A stretch of DNA of 64,000 nt from Myoxocephalus aenaeus (taxonomy: Eukaryota > Chordata > Actinopteri > Perciformes > Cottidae): positions 1,270,001-1,334,000 of the forward strand of contig JBAMJR010000013.1 in NCBI GenBank assembly GCA_038501785.1, read 5' to 3'. The notes beneath the pieces were generated by a model, which was given only the letters and a program-made list of their open reading frames with translations, searched no databases and had not been told where the DNA came from. Every line of letters starts with the position of its first letter. Position 1 is the stretch's first letter. The position numbers and the translations under genes are program-made. Of this stretch, positions 1 through 13,219 are shown piece by piece.

Positions 1-757
1 CTACACGCCTTGGCCCGGTCCGGCCTATGGAAAGAGTTTATGTGCAAAGGTAATTACATAGACTGTCTGTTCCACTTTCCTTCCCTGCTTCCTGTACTAC
101 GCTGCCTTATTGACGCACTGTTTATCACCATGGATTAGCAATGACAAAGTGACTCTCAGAATGACTTTAAGCGCTCACACACTCACACATTTTGAACGCA
201 CACCTGGTCTGCCTATTCCAAAAAAAGGCCCGTATGATTACAGCGGAGAGATAAGACGTCTAGACGACACATCCGTTCGTCAGTGTTGCTGTTTGCTTGG
301 TGTTTGCCCTCGTCAGATACCGTATGAGTCAGTCCACAGTTTCTGCAATTGTGGGGGGAAAATCAACAGATGGTGATTCATAACGTGCAAAACTATTTTT
401 GGGTATACTTTCGGTCAATGTCATCACATTTGAGTCCGGGCCCTGTGTTTGACGAAGCAAATCACACAGACGGTACATACATGAGTGTGTCTCAACTGCA
501 GCGTGACTGACCCCTGCACAGACCCCAGAGAAACAGGAGTGTGTGTGTGTGTGTGTGTGTGTGCGCTCATTTGGCTGCAGGGTTGATTGACGCCAGCTTC
601 GTATGTTGTAAGTGTGATCACAGCGCAGGAATGTTACATGTAGGAGCATGATTTCACATAATGACGTGGTCAGTAGAATGTCAGCCTAAAAACATACAGC
701 GAGATGCATCGCAGACGTGGAGGAAAGCATCACCACCAACTGTTGTGTCTGTGGGTG

Positions 758-800
<43 letters not shown>

Positions 801-1109
801 GGCCATCAATTCCCCTGTAGTGGTTTTAGACAAACAGCTGGCGGCAGTCCCAAAGTTTTATGGCAGATTCATTAGGCAGTAATAACAGTCCAGAGTCAAT
901 ACTGTCCACTAATCACTGTGTGGTTAGTGTGTGTGTGTGTCCAGTTAGCTGTGTGTGTGTGTGTGTGTGTGTGGGGGGGGGGGGGTTAATATCAGTCTGT
1001 GGAGTGAACGTGTGCGTGGTGAAAGAAAAGAGAATTTAAAAAAAAAGAGAAAGTGAGACATTGGTCTCATTGGGCTGAAAGAGATCCCTCTTGGGTCTGG
1101 CACACCTTG

Positions 1110-1153
<44 letters not shown>

Positions 1154-2957
1154 CAGAGAACGACCACCTGACACCTGCCTTGTCAAGTCCAAATTGAGTT
1201 CACGTTGACTCCTGAGAGGAGCCTTATGAGCCGAGCTGCTGACGGACATGAGGTCGGAGTGGCGGGGCGCCTGACACGCAGCTGTACGGGCAGCCAGTCA
1301 GCGGGGAAGTGAGTGGTGATGAAAAACAAAGAGAGGATTACAAGACGATACGTCAGCACATCGTTCACCGAGAATTGATGATGAAGTCCCAACACGGGCT
1401 GCAAACATCCCAGTGTATTTTGTGTTTGCTTGACATAGTTAGTTGGTTAAATGTCCACTTGGAGGATTGCAACCCTATTGGAGCGGTGGGTTCAGGGGGT
1501 GTTTGTGTGCCTCTTTGAGGTGAGGGGGCCAGACTTCAAGTGTTTCAAAGACCTCAATGGATTAGTGTCTTCGAGAGAGGAACCAAGACCTCTTCCTGGA
1601 GCACAGCCTGGGAGAGTGTCCTGCTGCCAACTGGGTGGTCGTCCAAGGAGGGGTTCCTGTTGTCCTGGCTCCAAAAACTGGGTCCTGTGTGCATGAAATG
1701 TCGCCTCTCGAGTGGGGAAGGAGAAAACAAATTAGCATTAGTGGAAGGTACCATTTTGATATAATTGGGCTCATTTGTGCTGAACCGCAGTTTAGGAGTC
1801 TTTACTGTTCGCTACTGGGGGACCCGATCTGAATCTGAGTTGTGTTGTTGTTGTTTTTCAGACTTTTGTGCTTGTCCATAATAAATGTAGAAGTTCATCG
1901 TTGCACCTAATACCCACACGCCTTCGGTCAACGATCAATGAATGGCTTTGTGGTTGTATCCTCCAATCTACAGCCATGTGTCTTGGACTCTAGGGGCGGA
2001 TTTGCCAACTGATCCCCATTTGGTGCTGAGGTACGTCAGGTGACAGGGGAATCCGTCAGACAGAGCCTCCAAACCCAAACGTGCAATGAGGGTGAACTGT
2101 AAACATCTGGCTGAGGTCTCGGACGGAAAAAGGGTTTCAACTTCCATCTCTGATAGAATTTGTACTGCAACCCGAGGGAGTCGGAAGGTATGGAATCTGA
2201 GTCGGCCATGTTGGACGACTCCATTGCAGAGTTGTGGCCCGACATGACAACAACACCAACGGCAGAGGGGTCAAGCTGAAGAATGGGGGGGGGGGCTTTT
2301 GGGCGCGGTAAGCTAATGAAATTCCTGACTCTGCAGAAGAGCATCAGCAACCAAGTTTCTGTGGACGTGTAATCAACTATTTGGGTAATGGGAGGAGGAT
2401 TGGGTGGGTTGATTTATTTTGGTAAATCAACAAGGTCCTGCTCTCCCCGGTCAAGATAATCTTCATGGACAGAAGAGGTATACACAAGGCTTGAAACATG
2501 TCTCATTTGGTGACCTCTGACCTGCATCTCAGTTGTTTTTTTTAACTCAGTGGAGAGGGAGCTGGGCCTGAAGGTGAAGCTCTCTATTTACCAGTCGATC
2601 TATGCTGCAACTCAACTGTGACCGTGAGCTGTGTCCAGTTATCAAAGACTGACATCACAACTACAAGAGGACAAAAATGGTTTCCTTTGCCGGGTGTCTG
2701 GGTTGAGACTTGGGGACAGAAGCTGCTATATCTAGAGCTCAGAGTCGAACCGAACCAGATGAGTGAGTTCCGACATTCAAATCCGGGTTCACTCATCGGG
2801 GTCTCCCTTTGGAGAGATTCAGGATTGTCCAAGTGAAAGAAAAACACATTTCCCACCATGGCCTGGGAACACAAATATGTGACATGAGCATCGACCGAAA
2901 CAAATGTGCTGGAAAATCAGTCTGAAAAGCTTGGGAAAATGGTCACCGGTAATGCAC
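1..2957. other. Intergenic stretch without a recognisable gene
   Basis: I see no exon-like coding block here. The open frames are short and many owe their openness to CA/GT repeats. Microsatellites lie near 541-563 (GT), 760-799 (CA), 950-972 (GT, followed by a G run) and 1112-1151 (CA). The rest looks like unique, moderately AT-rich sequence. Confidence 0.6.
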
Positions 2958-3000
2958 ATTTAACTGCGTCAACCACATTTTGTGATTGACGCAGTTAAAT
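2958..3000. repeat. Short perfect inverted repeat (15-bp arms)
   Basis: The arm at 2958-2972 (ATTTAACTGCGTCAA) is the exact reverse complement of 2986-3000, with a 13-nt loop. No T-run follows, so it is not terminator-like. It may be the core of a degraded fold-back element. Confidence 0.6.
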
Positions 3001-3640
3001 CTTTACCACTAAGTGTTGAAGGTTAGCTTTTGCTGCTTGAGAAGTCTGTCTGTGCTTCTCTCTGTCATTGCCAGACAGTTAAAGTTTCAACAGATTAACA
3101 CATAGAGCCTCACTGGAAAAGTCATTCTGTCAGCTGAAACCACGTGCTCGGTTATTGAATAACTCAGGTAAGCTTAGCCTGGCTGAGGTGGAACATTTGT
3201 CATTATGAGAGCTTACCCAGATGGCTAACTCAGATCCAGTTAGCTGTGTGTGTGTGTGTGTGTGTGTTTGTGTGTATTTGTGTGTGTGTGTGCATGGCAT
3301 AATGAAAACAGAGACACAAGGATGGAAAACCTTCCCACTTGGTATTGGCATCGTTGGTTTTCTCACCACTTTCTGATTACACTTGCCGCCACAGACTCCT
3401 TGTTTTAACTCTCTCCACGTCGGCCTCCACAAAGTAACACTCACACATACGGTTTTCTGGACATGACGAACTAACTAACTTGCTGTTATCCGTAAAGTCT
3501 ACTAGTGTGTCCATCATCCGAATGAGACATCAGAGACAGTGAATCTTCCATTACTAATACTTCCCATTCAGATACTTTCCTACAGCCTTACGACATGCAG
3601 AGGATGTGGTTTCAGAGCGGTCCTGTGGTCAGCACTGATA

Positions 3641-3699
3641 TGATAATAATGTTGTCCTTGACTACTGGTAAAATAATGTTGTCCTTGACTACTGGTAAA
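3641..3699. repeat. Tandem duplication, about 29-bp unit, two copies
   Basis: The segment containing TGTTGTCCTTGACTACTGG is repeated directly, head to tail, in unique intergenic DNA. This looks like a simple slippage duplication. Confidence 0.6.
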
Positions 3700-3854
3700 C
3701 AATGTGTTGTGTGTGTGCCCGTGACTGTTGCACAAGCTATTTATTGTGCGAACATTTGTTATATATTGTGATCCTAGTTGTGAGATTGAATGTCTTCAAC
3801 ATTTGAAACAATATCAAATATCTAATCTAATTTAAGGGTTTGGTGACTTTTTGT

Positions 3855-3860
<6 letters not shown>

Positions 3861-3922
<62 letters not shown>
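3861..3922. repeat. (GT)n microsatellite, about 62 bp
   Basis: An uninterrupted GT dinucleotide run. Just downstream, 4032-4072 contains TACCTAATAAAGTGGCTGG, a string I associate with the 3' tail of a common fish interspersed repeat. That family assignment is tentative. Confidence 0.9.
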
Positions 3923-3927
<5 letters not shown>

Positions 3928-4072
3928 GTCTTAAAACCAGACTGCCAAGTGTGTCGCCAAAAATAATTATAATATTTTATAATTTTCCCTGAATGTTGAA
4001 ACTGTGCCTGATACACTGCATTGGATTGCATAGGTGTACCTAATAAAGTGGCTGGGGAGTGTATTTGGTTGA

Positions 4073-7000
4073 TCGGACTTATTATTTTTCTTCATTTCAG
4101 GTGTGTGTGTGTGTGTGTGTCTTTTCACACGTGTTGATTCATGGGGCCGGCAGGGAGATTTCCCCTCTGACAGCCAAGTGTTTGTGGAGCAGAGAGGACA
4201 CGCCTGGAGCCATGGGGGAGACTACGCAGCTCTAACACGTATTACTGTTCCTGTCCTCCGCTTGCTGTTGAACCAAAGTCAAGTGAACTGTATTTATACT
4301 ACGCCAAAAACAAATCCAGAATCACACTCGACTTAGAGGGAGTTCTGTACTGTACAACATCTAACTCTATGTTTAGACCCTTAATTCAGGAAAAAGAGAA
4401 TACTTTGATGGGGAAAGTCTATTTATTTAGTATTTCTGAAATCACTCTCAATTCTGGTGAAATAAATGCATGTTTCATGAACCACAAATAAAGTGTATGA
4501 CGGGTAGTGACTAATTAATTATTTTCCACGTACGAGTAAACAGTACCGGGAGTCCCAGATTTCCACCTGCACTTCAATGCAACATGGTCACATGGTCCAT
4601 GCACACACATTCAATAATCTGTAAATAAATGGAAAAATGAATTACCTTAAAGTTGTTAACATTGTAAATGTTGAAAACTGACATATATTCAACTTGTTAG
4701 TGACTATTTAACATCTGCTCACAGTGGCTGTTTGTGTTGAGACTCCTTCCTCTCCACACATTCCCTCCTTGCTTATTAAAAGTGTTTCGGGCCATTTGTG
4801 TTGTTTGCTGTGTGTCAAACATGGTGCACACGTCGCTTCACGTCAGGAGTTTATTTCATTTTTTTTCCCATTTGTCGCTGCTGTTTGTCAGCAGTTCTGC
4901 TCGCTGGTGGTGATGCGGGTGTGCTGTTGGATTTGTTTTGCAGATTTCTGTTCCTCCCTCTCCTCCCTCTCTTCCCTCTCGCTTTGCCCCTCGTTCTCGT
5001 TCCTTCCTGCTTCTTTCTCTCACACCACCATGTTAAACCGAGCCGTTCTGGGAAGACCTTTAACCGCCCTTGTCTCTCTCTCACTCTCTCTCTCACACTC
5101 TCTCTCTCTCTCTGTCTCCTCCAGCTGCATGCCAGCGAATGTCAGAGATGATAATGTGATAATGCTGCTCGCTCCGACCAATACAAACGAAGGTCCCCTT
5201 CAGCAATTACTGTCTTGACGAGTGAGGAAGAAAGAACTGATGCAAACAGGTTTTTGTGTGTGTAATTGTCTCTCTTTTTACCCCGCGAGCACAGAACCAG
5301 GGTGGAGTTTGTAGCCGCTGACCTCAGATCTGTAGCGTCCTGCAGACAGTGTCTAAGCCCAGAGCTTATCCGCCCCAACAACAGCCCTGAGGATGGGGAG
5401 CGGTAATGACCATAATGAGGACCAATGATTCAGCGAAACTCTGGCAGGTGGAGAGGGAGCTCGTGTGAGAGACGAAGGCCGAACGGTCCAGTTTTCCTCG
5501 AGTTACGATTAGCCGTAAGCCTTTGTCCCGATGTATCGCTAAAAAAAGAAAACAACACAGAATTTATATTATACCTCTTTAAGACAACACAGGGGACAGA
5601 GACATGTATGTGTCTGTCCTGACCTTTACTCCACTGAGGCCCGGAGTCGGACCTGTTTTGGAATAAAGGGAACATGTTTTCTCTCCCTGCCTCCCTTTTA
5701 AGTTAACATCATCACCCAGATGATTGTCTCTGATGATTTCTTCTCATCTAATAATAGTCACTAATATAATTGACATAACACAGGATATGGATTTCCGGTT
5801 TCACTCTGTTGAATAAATGTTGGCGACCTGCACAAAGAGAGAGCAGAAAGAGCCCTAACGAGCGTTAATTAGCATCGCCGCCGTTAGCTTCGGTTATTCC
5901 TGTGTGTCTGGGGCTCGATGGGCCTAATTACCTCAGCAGTCAGGAAATGCCTCTCTGAATGAGCTTTCCTTCGCTGCCAGCTGAGACAGCCGGAGCAAAA
6001 CTTCAGATTTGTTTGCCACCTCAAGGGAGCGTTGCTTCTACGCTGCAGTGAGAGGAGTATGTCATGTGAGTGTAGCTGCCTGAATTAGCCCGCAGGTTTC
6101 GATTCATGATAAAAAATCATCAGCAATCATCAGCAATGAAACGTGCCTGAAACTTGATTATGCTACTTTTCTTTCAGTTCAGCTTAGTTAAAGAAGCAAT
6201 GGACATCCCGAGTATTAATATAGCAGCAAACAACTACATGCTTTTAGCGCATGTTAGCGCATGTTAGCCCCACTGGCTAGCTCCCGCCGTCGTTGCCGTA
6301 CACTGTTAGCTCTGTCAGCGCGTTTGCCGCAGGTTGTACTGAAAGTGCTGTCGACGTGGAAGACTGACGAAGGCCTGGACACTGTTTACCAGGTAGGTAC
6401 ATAGCTCAGCTCTACATGTACACCTGTTGAACTGTTCAAACTACTAACTAGTAGTCATTTATTTTACAGAGAGGATTCACCACCACCAGACCCTCTAGCA
6501 CAGCCATCCCCACCAGCCCGGGTCTGTTTTCTATTTCTGAACATGTATATGTGTAAATATTTTTTTATTTATGAATAATGCATATTTTATGTTGTAATGG
6601 TCATTTTTCATTTGCACACACCCCATGAAGCTTTATCTGCAGTATGAAGTCATTTCTCAGTCCCATTTCTATCACTTTGGTGAAAGGTGTGAAAGACCAC
6701 ATTTCTGCTAAAAAAAAACGATAATAAAAAATTTGGTTTTAGACATTTATTTACATGTATCTACACTTTTATTTATATATTTCACTGCTTTAGTGAACCT
6801 AAGACCTTTGGTAAACCAATTGCAAGCATCAAAACGTTTCGTCCACATGAGTAAAGTTATAAATCGAGATTCAATTTTTCAGCTTTAGGGCCATATTATC
6901 TCTTTACTCTTGTGCCTTATGACAATTGTGCCTCATTATATAGAGAGCTGAGCTTGTTCTGCAATTTTAGATGCAACACATGGGTATATATCACATATGC

Positions 7001-10000
7001 AAGTGCCTTTAAAAGGTGAATTTAAGAAATAATGTAAAAACGAGAAAAGGCCTAAAACCCTGAAGGGTTAAGCGTGGAGGTAATAGATATGTTCTGAATT
7101 TAAAATTTAACACCAAAATATTACTATGGAGATTTTAGAGAGGGGACGTGCAGAGATTCTTGTTACTGTCCTGAAGAGTCAATAATTTACCAGTGCAATG
7201 AGCTGCTGTCTTGTTTCAGGAAGCTAACTATAACACCCGCCACCATTCTTGGAACATGACAATTTGTTTTGGGAATTGGTGGAAATAATCTCACCGTACT
7301 GGCAGATTTCCTTTAAAGGAATTCCTCTGTGCCGTCTTTGCTTTGACTTGCGGCAGCTCCGCTCATTAAACTCCACGCAGTTCTCAGTTCATCATAAACA
7401 CGTTCATCAGAGTTCAGAGAGGACGGGGAGCATGCAGTGTCTTGTTAAAGCCCCTTGTGGAACTTTCTCTGCCCGTTTTATTTGTGCTGAGGGAGGACAA
7501 GATGTCAGATAGAGATCTCAGCTTTTACAACAGAGGTCATTAAATATTTTTAATTTGACAGTAATTTATTATCCCTCAGCTGGCGAAAGGTGCATTTTGC
7601 GAAATCGGCTGCATTTAGGGAAAAATCCCAGCATGCGGTGAGTGATTTATAACTGACGAGGAGCGCGGGGGTCACACTAGAACAGAACAAACTAGATCTA
7701 CCATTTAAACACATGCACTTAAAAAAAAAAAGCCAATGCACTCTAATTTATGGTCTCAGAAAAAAGACACTAAACACTAAATCTGGGCAAGAGTGGACAG
7801 AGCATGGGAAGAAAGCGCATCCTTTGTCAAAGAGAGGACGGTGTATTGGGCAGTATATGCAGGGGGGTTTCACTGATGCCCTGCAGGGCGCTCCTGAAAA
7901 TGAAACAGACTCTTTTAGGTTCCCGCCGTCTGGGACAGAACAGAAACTTAGCCCTGAGGTGGCCGTTGCAGGAGTATCTCTCTAGGTAAACGCTGAAGTG
8001 TTGACACAAGTGCTTTGAAGAAACTGCTCCCCCAAAACCTGTGTGTAACCAGAAGTATTACGTTATATCACCAAATATTAAAATGGTATATGCAAAGGGT
8101 TCTTTATCTGTGGTATAACCACAAAGAATGATCAGCGATATGCAAATATATATTCACAGAATATAACATTTCAACAGGAATAATCTTGAATTTCCAAATA
8201 TGTCGAGTCAGCATATTATTGGTCGTTGTTCTTTCTTTGAGTCAGGAAATGAGGGCAAAATTCATGTTCTTGAATGGGTGTATTTTCTTCAGCTTTCAAG
8301 GACTAAAGTTTAGTACAAAGTTATTGATAACTTTAAACTGGAATCAAGAGTGATTCACATTAACATTTACCTTAGCTTTATGTCAAAATCTTTTATGAGG
8401 ATCTAAAATATGTAACAACAGATTTTGTTTTGGAACATACTGTACGTTTGACTTGATTTCTGTCTGCTTCTTCCAGTTGATACTCATTCCAACCTTGTAG
8501 ATGGATGAGATTTCAGTCATACCTCTACATGATCCCGCACACGTGTTAAAAGCACAATGGCTAAGGCCATTTCTAGTGTGCGTGTTTGCATGTGCGTTAA
8601 ACCGTGAGGCCGAGGACTTCTACAATCTAGAAGAAAGTTCAAACCTTCATTCAGTTGAGTTAAGGTGAGGTTTTTTTTCCCCCCTCAGGGTCCCATTCCC
8701 ATTGAAAGTCTGGTCACGTGTAAACTCAGCCTTAATGACAGGGTGCCGGTGCTGTGGCCCCCAGCTACACCCTGACCCAGCTCTCTAACCTGGCCACGGG
8801 GCAGCCAGCTCAGTCCCGCCCTCCTTCAAAATGAGGTCGTTTCAAGGCTGACAGGCAGGAGACAGAGAAAAGTATAAAAAGACAAGAGACAAGTTTAGGG
8901 GACGAAGGTGGAGAAGAAGAGCTTAGCCGGGTGGATGAAAGAGAGGGAGGGATAGAGAGATAAAGCAGGAGGATGGGAGGAGAAGTGAAAGCGGGAGGAG
9001 GGAATACATCTGTTGGGACTTAATTATTAACAATGGCCTTTGTCCGCTAAAATAATGTTTCCTCACCCGAATGTAATAGCAGATGTGGATTAATATTGAA
9101 TGGTAATGCTTTTGGATCAGTGGACACTTACACATATTTTATGTCCAGCGTATTACTTTTAATAATAACTATTTTATCGCTGCTTAGGACCAATGATTTT
9201 CCAAAGCATGACTTAATGTCTGTGCAGTATCACAGTCAAAAGGTTTGAACGTTATGATAAAAGTGCTGTTGTAGTGTTTAAGGACATCCCAGTAACTGAG
9301 GGGTATATCCATATTTAGCTTTTTTATTGTCCTCTTGGTTTCTTTATTTTCCAATTAATCATGAATTCGATCATGCGTGTTCACGAATGATTCAATTTAC
9401 AAAGAAGTGCTTAATAATTCATGGAAGAAGTCTACAAGCTGATTTCTCCACAGATTTTCAAACAAAGCATGGACATAAACAGTGTCTGGCTGTGTGCAGG
9501 GAAATAGGAAATCAATACAAACACTAATTGAATTCTGAGGGAAATGATGTGCAGAGTGCAGATAATGGTCTCAGCCATTAAAAAAAAAACCACGTGTTTG
9601 GAGTAGGGTCACTCGTATTTTACAAAACGCGCCGATGTTTGCCCTTTCTCTTTCTCATTCCTCTCCTCAGAATAAAGAAGCGTACGATGGTGAATTTTGC
9701 CATAAAAATTAACAGCAACAACAACTGCATTTAAAAAAAAAGTGTTTAATCTCATTATTTTAAAGTGGGGATGAATGAAGAGGGCTGCGTGACCGAGTTG
9801 TTTATCAGCACTGTGAGGGGCTCCGTGCGGTTTGGGTGTCATTAAACAGAAATCCGTGGAGGACGGCTCGTCTTCCACTGCCTCTGCAGGACGTTACAAC
9901 CTCACACACCCTAATGTCCTGGACTCTACTACCTGAGTGCTGGACACTGTATATTGATACTGAGAAATGTTCTGTTATTCCAGAAGGTCCCTGTCTCTGC

Positions 10001-10559
10001 TGTCAAAAAAAGTAGACGTTAAATCTGCACACAGTAACGGGGGGAATCCATCTCACCCTCCTCTCTCTCTCTGTTTAACCCGCCTGTTGGCACCACTGGA
10101 ACAGATAAGTGTGCACCACAGAGAGGTCTATTGAGTGAAGAGAGAGCTCATTGTGGCTGCACTGGGGGCCATTTAGGAATTGAGAGGGGACAAAGTGCAT
10201 CACTGGATAACATTCCTTGAGAGAGACTGTCCCACGGAGTGTAAGACCGCTTTGACCTTATCGAGTGGGAAATGGTCAGCCATGTTGTCGTTGTTGTACG
10301 TTTCTGCAAACCACAGATACAGTGCAAGTGGATGTTTTTTTGTATTTTAGTCAGAGCGAGTTACGTCGTATACGACGAGCGACACAAGGAGCAAGTGATG
10401 GAATATATTGAGCATAACCAGTGAGGAAGTCCATTAAAAGGTGGGTCAAATAAACACAGGACGTTCACCAAGGACACCGCTGTCTGTGTCCCGTGTGGTA
10501 AACACAAGTTAATATTGAGTGCTGGTTCCTCAACAAGGTCTGGCGCATTAACAAAAGAG
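4073..10559. other. Intergenic stretch without a recognisable gene
   Basis: No coding exon could be recognised. A pyrimidine-rich CT tract lies near 5077-5114. A CpG-richer patch is at 6240-6380. Stretches of repeat-poor sequence with homeodomain-like TAATTA cores lie at 5850-6000 and 9000-9130, and could be regulatory. Whether any part is conserved cannot be judged from the sequence alone. Confidence 0.5.
9029..9043. promoter_or_regulatory. Candidate paired SOX-type sites facing each other
   Basis: AACAATGGCCTTTGT contains ACAATG and, in inverted orientation, CTTTGT (reverse complement ACAAAG). A homeodomain-like TAATTATTAA lies just upstream. Closely spaced inverted SOX motifs are the type of site bound by SoxE dimers. 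No function is shown by the sequence. Confidence 0.25.
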
Positions 10560-10919
10560 TACCGTAAAAGTCGGGTTACAAGCCGCTCCTACCTCCGGTC
10601 AGTGTCCCCGCTGTAGCAAGCTGCTAGCGCTGCTGCTAGTGCCCCGCTACTGCTGCTAGCGCCTCGCTACTGCTGCTAGCGCCTCGCTACTGCTGCTAGC
10701 GCCCCGCTACTGCTGCTATTGCACGCGTCCCCTCTGCCCAAGTCGGGTATTGAGCCTGGTCCCGCTACCTTCGGTGGTTTTCGGGGAGCTAGCGAAGCGC
10801 TAGCGGAAGTTAGCGGGGAAGTAACGGAGCGCTAGCAGGAGCCCCAGCTGGCTACAGCGGGGAGCTAACGGGGACACTGACCGAAGGTAGTAGCGGCTCG
10901 TAACCCGACGTTTACGGTA
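10560..10919. mobile_element. Fold-back MITE, copy 1 (TA-flanked, long inverted ends)
   Basis: The element starts TA-CCGTAAAAGTCGGGTTAC and ends with the near-complement, closing in CGG-TA. The inverted ends extend about 50 bp with few mismatches, through the AGTGTCCCCGCT / AGCGGGGACACT pair. The centre is rich in GCTAGC and holds about four 20-bp tandem units (CGCTACTGCTGCTAGCGCCT type). A related copy is at 54014-54333. TA target duplication and long inverted ends suggest a non-autonomous Tc1/mariner-like element; it has no coding capacity. Confidence 0.7.
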
Positions 10920-11743
10920 GGTCTTTGCCAAAGACGGGTAGACGTTGAAAACAGAACAACAACACTTTGTGGTGAGATTTAGAAAACAAAAGAACTTGGT
11001 GAAGCTCGGGAAAAGATGAGGGTTTAGGTTTAAATAAGTGTGTTTGTTACATACGGAAGTACGAGTTAAGAAGAACATCATGTGAGTAACTGAAATACGG
11101 CAACATTTCATGTGGGACATGAACATCTGACTCCTGGGTGAAAGTCATGTGTTTGTTCTTTTGCGTCCTTTCTTTACAGTTGGCTTTGCGTTAACTTGGC
11201 TTGGCTTCTTTTTTCTTTAATACAAAAGTGCCAACTCACACAGCAGCTCTAAACCCACGGCCCTGAAAGAGGCCCTTCCATCAAATATGAAAGAAGGGTG
11301 CCTAGGCATAGCCTGGAGCAGGGGTTTTCAAAGTCTGACACTGTGGATTATTTTACATGATCCCATAGACACTCAACAATTGAGCCATGATAGCTTAATA
11401 ACGCTGTTTGACATAACGTCAGACTACAAAAATAAATCTTAAAAAGATCCTGAGGCTTTCATCCGTTTCTGTATCTGGGGAAGCGGGGAAAACAGTAAAG
11501 AAATCCCCCAAAACTACTTGATCTCTGAACAATCTCTTTAACCAGACTATGAGATGATGAGATGAAGGAATGGAGAGGTGCAGAGATGGAGGGATGTGTG
11601 GTGAATACGGTACATTAGGAGCAGTTAAGATGCGGAAAGACAGAAGGATAAATGGGAGGAAATGGAGAGAACAACAGATGGGAGCCAGACAGTCCAGTCT
11701 GACAATAAGAGGGAGGACCATGACAGCACAGAGCCATCTGGGA

Positions 11744-11860
<117 letters not shown>

Positions 11861-12753
11861 CTCCAGACACATCACACTATCACATAGATAAAGTTATTTG
11901 TTATGCAAACCATGCACATTGACTTTTAGTGTGTTTTTTCTTTTTCTGCATTTTCCTTAATCCTTTACAAAGATTTTCTTTGTCTTTAGAATTTTTTTGC
12001 TAAGTTAACTTACAAATCATAAGTTCCTTTTGCTGTGGCCACATCCATCATGTGTGCAGTTCCCACTGACTCATCAGTTTGGGGCCGTACGCTCTGACTC
12101 AGAGTCTGTCCGTGAACTGGTCACTCGGCCACGTAGACGTCCTGCATGAGTCACATGAGCCGAGGTGATCAGGTTTTGGTCCACCAAAGCTGATATAGTG
12201 GGTGTATACTGTACACGCTCAGGCTGCTCCTAATGCAACACACATTTGTTAATTTTTATTTCTTTTCTTCGGTCAAACATTGGTCTTTGTCTCTCTGTCT
12301 TTCCGTCTCTTACTCTCCTTCAGGTGTTTCTCACAACTGCTAAAATAAAGGAGTAACGCCAACATTTAACAACAAAATGCTGCTTCAGGGGACACCAGTG
12401 CCCCAATTTCTCCTCGCATAAACGCGCCCACTTTGACTTTGAGAGGAAGCGCAGGCTGAGTTAAGAGTGGCAGAGGGAGACAGCTGTGTCTAAGCATTGG
12501 CTGGGACTTCAGCCGGCTCAAAGCCCGGTGACATCACCGCCTCTCTTACCGACGCTTACGCTTTCCAACATCTTCCCGTCTCGTGTCCCGTCTGTCGTGA
12601 TCTGCTACAGCCACGTGGAAAAACCTGCAATGTTGCTCTACTTGAGTAATACGACAAAGCCAAAAATAAATAGCAAAATAAATGTAATGTGCATGTCTCA
12701 CGGAGCCTTCATCGGTGTTTGGGAAAACTTGAAGATGGTTTATTCCCCCTCAG

Positions 12754-13100
12754 GTTAGCACTGTTAGCTCTGTTAGCTCTGCTGCAGTTGTTAGCGCTGT
12801 TAGCTCTGTCAGCACTGCGGCTGTTGTTAGCGCTGTTAACTCTGTCAGCATTGTGCCAGTTGTTAGCGCTGTTAGCTCTGTCAGCACTGCGACAGTTGTT
12901 AGCGCTGTTAGCTCTGTCAGCACTGTGCCAGTTGTTAGCGCTGTTAGCTCTGTCAGCACTGCGACAGTTGTTAGCGCTGTTAGCTCTGTCAGCACTGCGA
13001 CAGTTGTTAGCGCTGTTAGCTCTGTCAGCATTGTGCCAGTTGTTAGCGCTGTTAGCTCTGTCAGCACTGCGCCAGTTGTTAGCGGTGTTAGCATCGTGAG
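12754..13100. repeat. 36-bp minisatellite built from 9-bp sub-repeats
   Basis: About nine tandem units of 36 bp. Each unit consists of four related 9-mers: GTTAGCGCT, GTTAGCTCT, GTCAGCACT and GCGACAGTT (or a variant). Because 36 is divisible by three and stops are rare, several frames stay open and give Leu/Ala-rich or Ala/Asn-rich repeats. I regard these frames as non-coding. Confidence 0.9.
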
Positions 13101-13219
13101 CTGCCGGCTCAGCTTTCGTCATGTTGAGAACCGAGTGCAGGCAATAGATGCTCTGAATTCCCTATTGAGCACCTATACGGAAACCTCACAATCAACCCTG
13201 CAATTAATTGCTGATTCAC

